This document shows positions 6,023-7,256 of a stretch of 7,256 nucleotides of DNA, piece by piece (the stretch's first letter is position 1; each line of letters opens with the position of its first letter). Origin of the DNA: Planctomycetaceae bacterium (lineage in GTDB: Bacteria; Planctomycetota; Planctomycetia; Planctomycetales; Planctomycetaceae); contig DLVV01000069.1 in assembly GCA_003445035.1 (NCBI GenBank), forward strand, positions 1-7,256, written 5' to 3'. The notes below the pieces were generated by a model that worked only from the letters and a program-made list of their open reading frames with translations, was not told the origin of the DNA and did not search any database. A program made the translations under genes and the position numbers.

Positions 6023-7256
6023 TCAGCCAAGTTTCCACGGCACACCATCTTCCAACACGCGTGTGTTGGGGAAATGATCTTCAAACCGCTGGGGTTCAAA
6101 CGTGTGCACCGGAATCAGTTCCCCCGGAGCCACCGCCTCGACAAACCTCACGATATCTTCCTCCAGGATGTGCCCGGTCGCGTGGACTTTCACCACGTCG
6201 CCATCGACCTCCTTCAGAGCCCGCTTCATTTTCTGCCAGTCCGGCTTATCCAGGTAACCGGACCAGTACGAATAGAGGCACCTGCATCGGTCCGGCAACG
6301 TGCCTTCGAAATCGTCGTCGAGCATCGACGGTCGAAACAGCATCACGTAACGGGCGGGATCCGCCCTGAGTTCGTCGACGCCGATTTGGCTGGGAAGAAA
6401 CTGGTCGTGGATCTTCACACGGTTGCGGCGTTCGCAGGACCTGCGAAACGCATGCGGGTAGAACACGCGAATGTTTTCGTCTCGGACCGGGTCAGGAACA
6501 TCTGTCTGGCTTGAGATCAAGTACATCACGAAGGCCGTGTAGACGTCGGCAACGAACAGCCGCCCCGTTCGCCTGGCTGCGTTGATGAAACCGATGAGAC
6601 GATCGACGTTCTGTGGTGAAAACGAGGCGAGGGCCAACCCGGGAGCCCTTTCGATTTCAGCGACCAGGTCATTTTCCAACTGGAGTTCATCGGTGGGATT
6701 TTCGGTCGGCAATCCGAAATGTGTCCCCTCCATCAACAGGACATCGACCGATCTGGATTCGAGACTTTTCAGCAACAACTCGGCCTTGCCTGGTCTGCGG
6801 CCGTGCAACCGCAGGTCTCCGGAGTACAGCAGGCTCTTGCCCTCGGCTTCGACCAACAGGGCCATTGCTCCGTGGATGGAATGGTCCACATCGAAAGGTG
6901 TGACCACGAAATCACCTATCCGGACCGGCCTGGTGGCGACAAGTTCGCGGTACCGTTCCCTTGGCAATTCGGTCTGGGCAGCAAAGATGCCGCCGGCGAG
7001 CATCATCTTGCTTGTCCCGGCACTCGCATAAATCGGCACGGTCTCGTCGGTGAATTCCAGCAGTCCGGTGTGATCCATGTGGGCATGGGACAACAGGATC
7101 GCATCGGCCGCAGGACCATCGGTGAAGACACCGGGAATCGGTGGCAGAATCCCGTCGGCAGCCAACTCGGGCTTGGTCCGGCGGCGTAGGGCCCACGTGT
7201 CGAGCGCTTCGCGGCCAGGGCCGAACAGCGGCAGACCGATATCCAGGACCAGGCGA
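6023..7256 (-). CDS. RNase J-like metallo-beta-lactamase / beta-CASP hydrolase (N-terminus beyond window)
   Basis: This is a zinc-dependent hydrolase of the MBL fold, probably a nuclease acting on RNA. The reading frame stays open from the TTG at 7165 to the right edge, and those codons encode L-V-L-D-I-G-L-P-L-F, the first strands of an MBL domain. The gene therefore starts outside the window. Counting the TTG as residue 1, the metal motif H-A-H-M-D-H is at 27-32, D-H-S-I-H-G at 94-99, S-G-D-L-R at 115-119 and E-G-T-H at 146-149. A beta-CASP-like part follows: S-F-S-P-Q-N-V-D-R-L at 181-190, A-T-G-H (H332) near motif B and I-P-V-H-T (H354) near motif C. The protein ends 26 residues after H354, so it lacks the separate C-terminal domain of classical RNase J. 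Known members process or degrade RNA; the substrate here is unknown. Its stop lies 10 bases from the stop of the convergent nuclease-like gene, with no clear terminator between. Confidence 0.88.
   Translation of the reverse strand, partial: RLVLDIGLPLFGPGREALDTWALRRRTKPELAADGILPPIPGVFTDGPAADAILLSHAHMDHTGLLEFTDETVPIYASAGTSKMMLAGGIFAAQTELPRERYRELVATRPVRIGDFVVTPFDVDHSIHGAMALLVEAEGKSLLYSGDLRLHGRRPGKAELLLKSLESRSVDVLLMEGTHFGLPTENPTDELQLENDLVAEIERAPGLALASFSPQNVDRLIGFINAARRTGRLFVADVYTAFVMYLISSQTDVPDPVRDENIRVFYPHAFRRSCERRNRVKIHDQFLPSQIGVDELRADPARYVMLFRPSMLDDDFEGTLPDRCRCLYSYWSGYLDKPDWQKMKRALKEVDGDVVKVHATGHILEEDIVRFVEAVAPGELIPVHTFEPQRFEDHFPNTRVLEDGVPWKLG
6052..6069. repeat. Perfect 7-bp stem hairpin near the 3' end of the MBL gene
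   Basis: CCAACAC (6052-6058) and GTGTTGG (6063-6069) are exact reverse complements around a GCGT loop; the centre also contains the perfect palindrome ACACGCGTGT. It lies about 40 bases beyond the stop of the convergent nuclease-like gene and inside the last codons of the minus-strand MBL gene. No T-run follows on either strand. It might help stop or stabilise the + strand transcript, but a coding constraint or chance could equally explain it. Confidence 0.4.

Noticed and set aside
4941..6030. Possible direct repeats flanking the low-GC island (GATTCACTC near 4960 and GATCACTAC near 5998)
   Set aside because: The match is short and needs a gap, so it is no better than chance and does not support a target-site duplication.
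5951..6514. A 187-codon + strand frame overlapping the end of the nuclease-like gene and the MBL gene
   Set aside because: It lies antisense to well-conserved MBL/beta-CASP codons, including the motif B and C region, and its own translation shows no recognisable domain.

Overview
The window looks like chromosomal DNA from a marine or freshwater planctomycete (Planctomycetota). This is inferred from three things. The secreted PQQ-like beta-propeller protein opens with a W-N-Q-F-R-G-G-R-G-D-G segment typical of that phylum. The coding regions are GC-rich (about 60 % in the lines I counted). Shine-Dalgarno sequences are weak or absent before several genes. No rRNA, tRNA, CRISPR array, insertion sequence or integrase is visible.

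Layout. (1) Positions 2-3626, + strand: three tightly packed genes of a peptide-type ABC importer. They are the 3' part of a DppB/OppB/YejB-class permease, a complete DppC/OppC/YejE-class permease with an unusually large extracytoplasmic loop, and one long protein carrying both ATPase domains (OppD and OppF fused, as in YejF). The fused ATPase and the large loop make the set look more like the YejBEF layout than like Dpp or Opp with separate ATPases. The substrate-binding protein is not in the window and may lie upstream. (2) Positions 3627-3698: a 72-base gap with a near-palindrome followed by three abutting short palindromes. (3) Positions 3699-4961, + strand: a secreted PQQ-like (BamB-like) beta-propeller protein. 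(4) Positions 4990-6012, + strand: an orphan gene of clearly lower GC whose protein has a D-x14-E-x-K signature of a PD-(D/E)XK nuclease fold. It fits tightly between its neighbours and is the best candidate in the window for an undescribed, possibly horizontally acquired gene. (5) Positions 6023-7256, - strand: the 3' portion of an RNase J-like metallo-beta-lactamase/beta-CASP hydrolase, running off the right edge.

The three ABC genes clearly form one unit: two permease subunits and a twin ATPase build one importer. The other three genes have no obvious functional link to it or to each other. The nuclease-like gene and the MBL gene converge with only 10 bases between their stop codons. The most notable points are the compositional island holding the nuclease-like gene, the atypical importer architecture (extended loop in the permease, long linker in the ATPase) and the palindrome cluster at 3631-3674.
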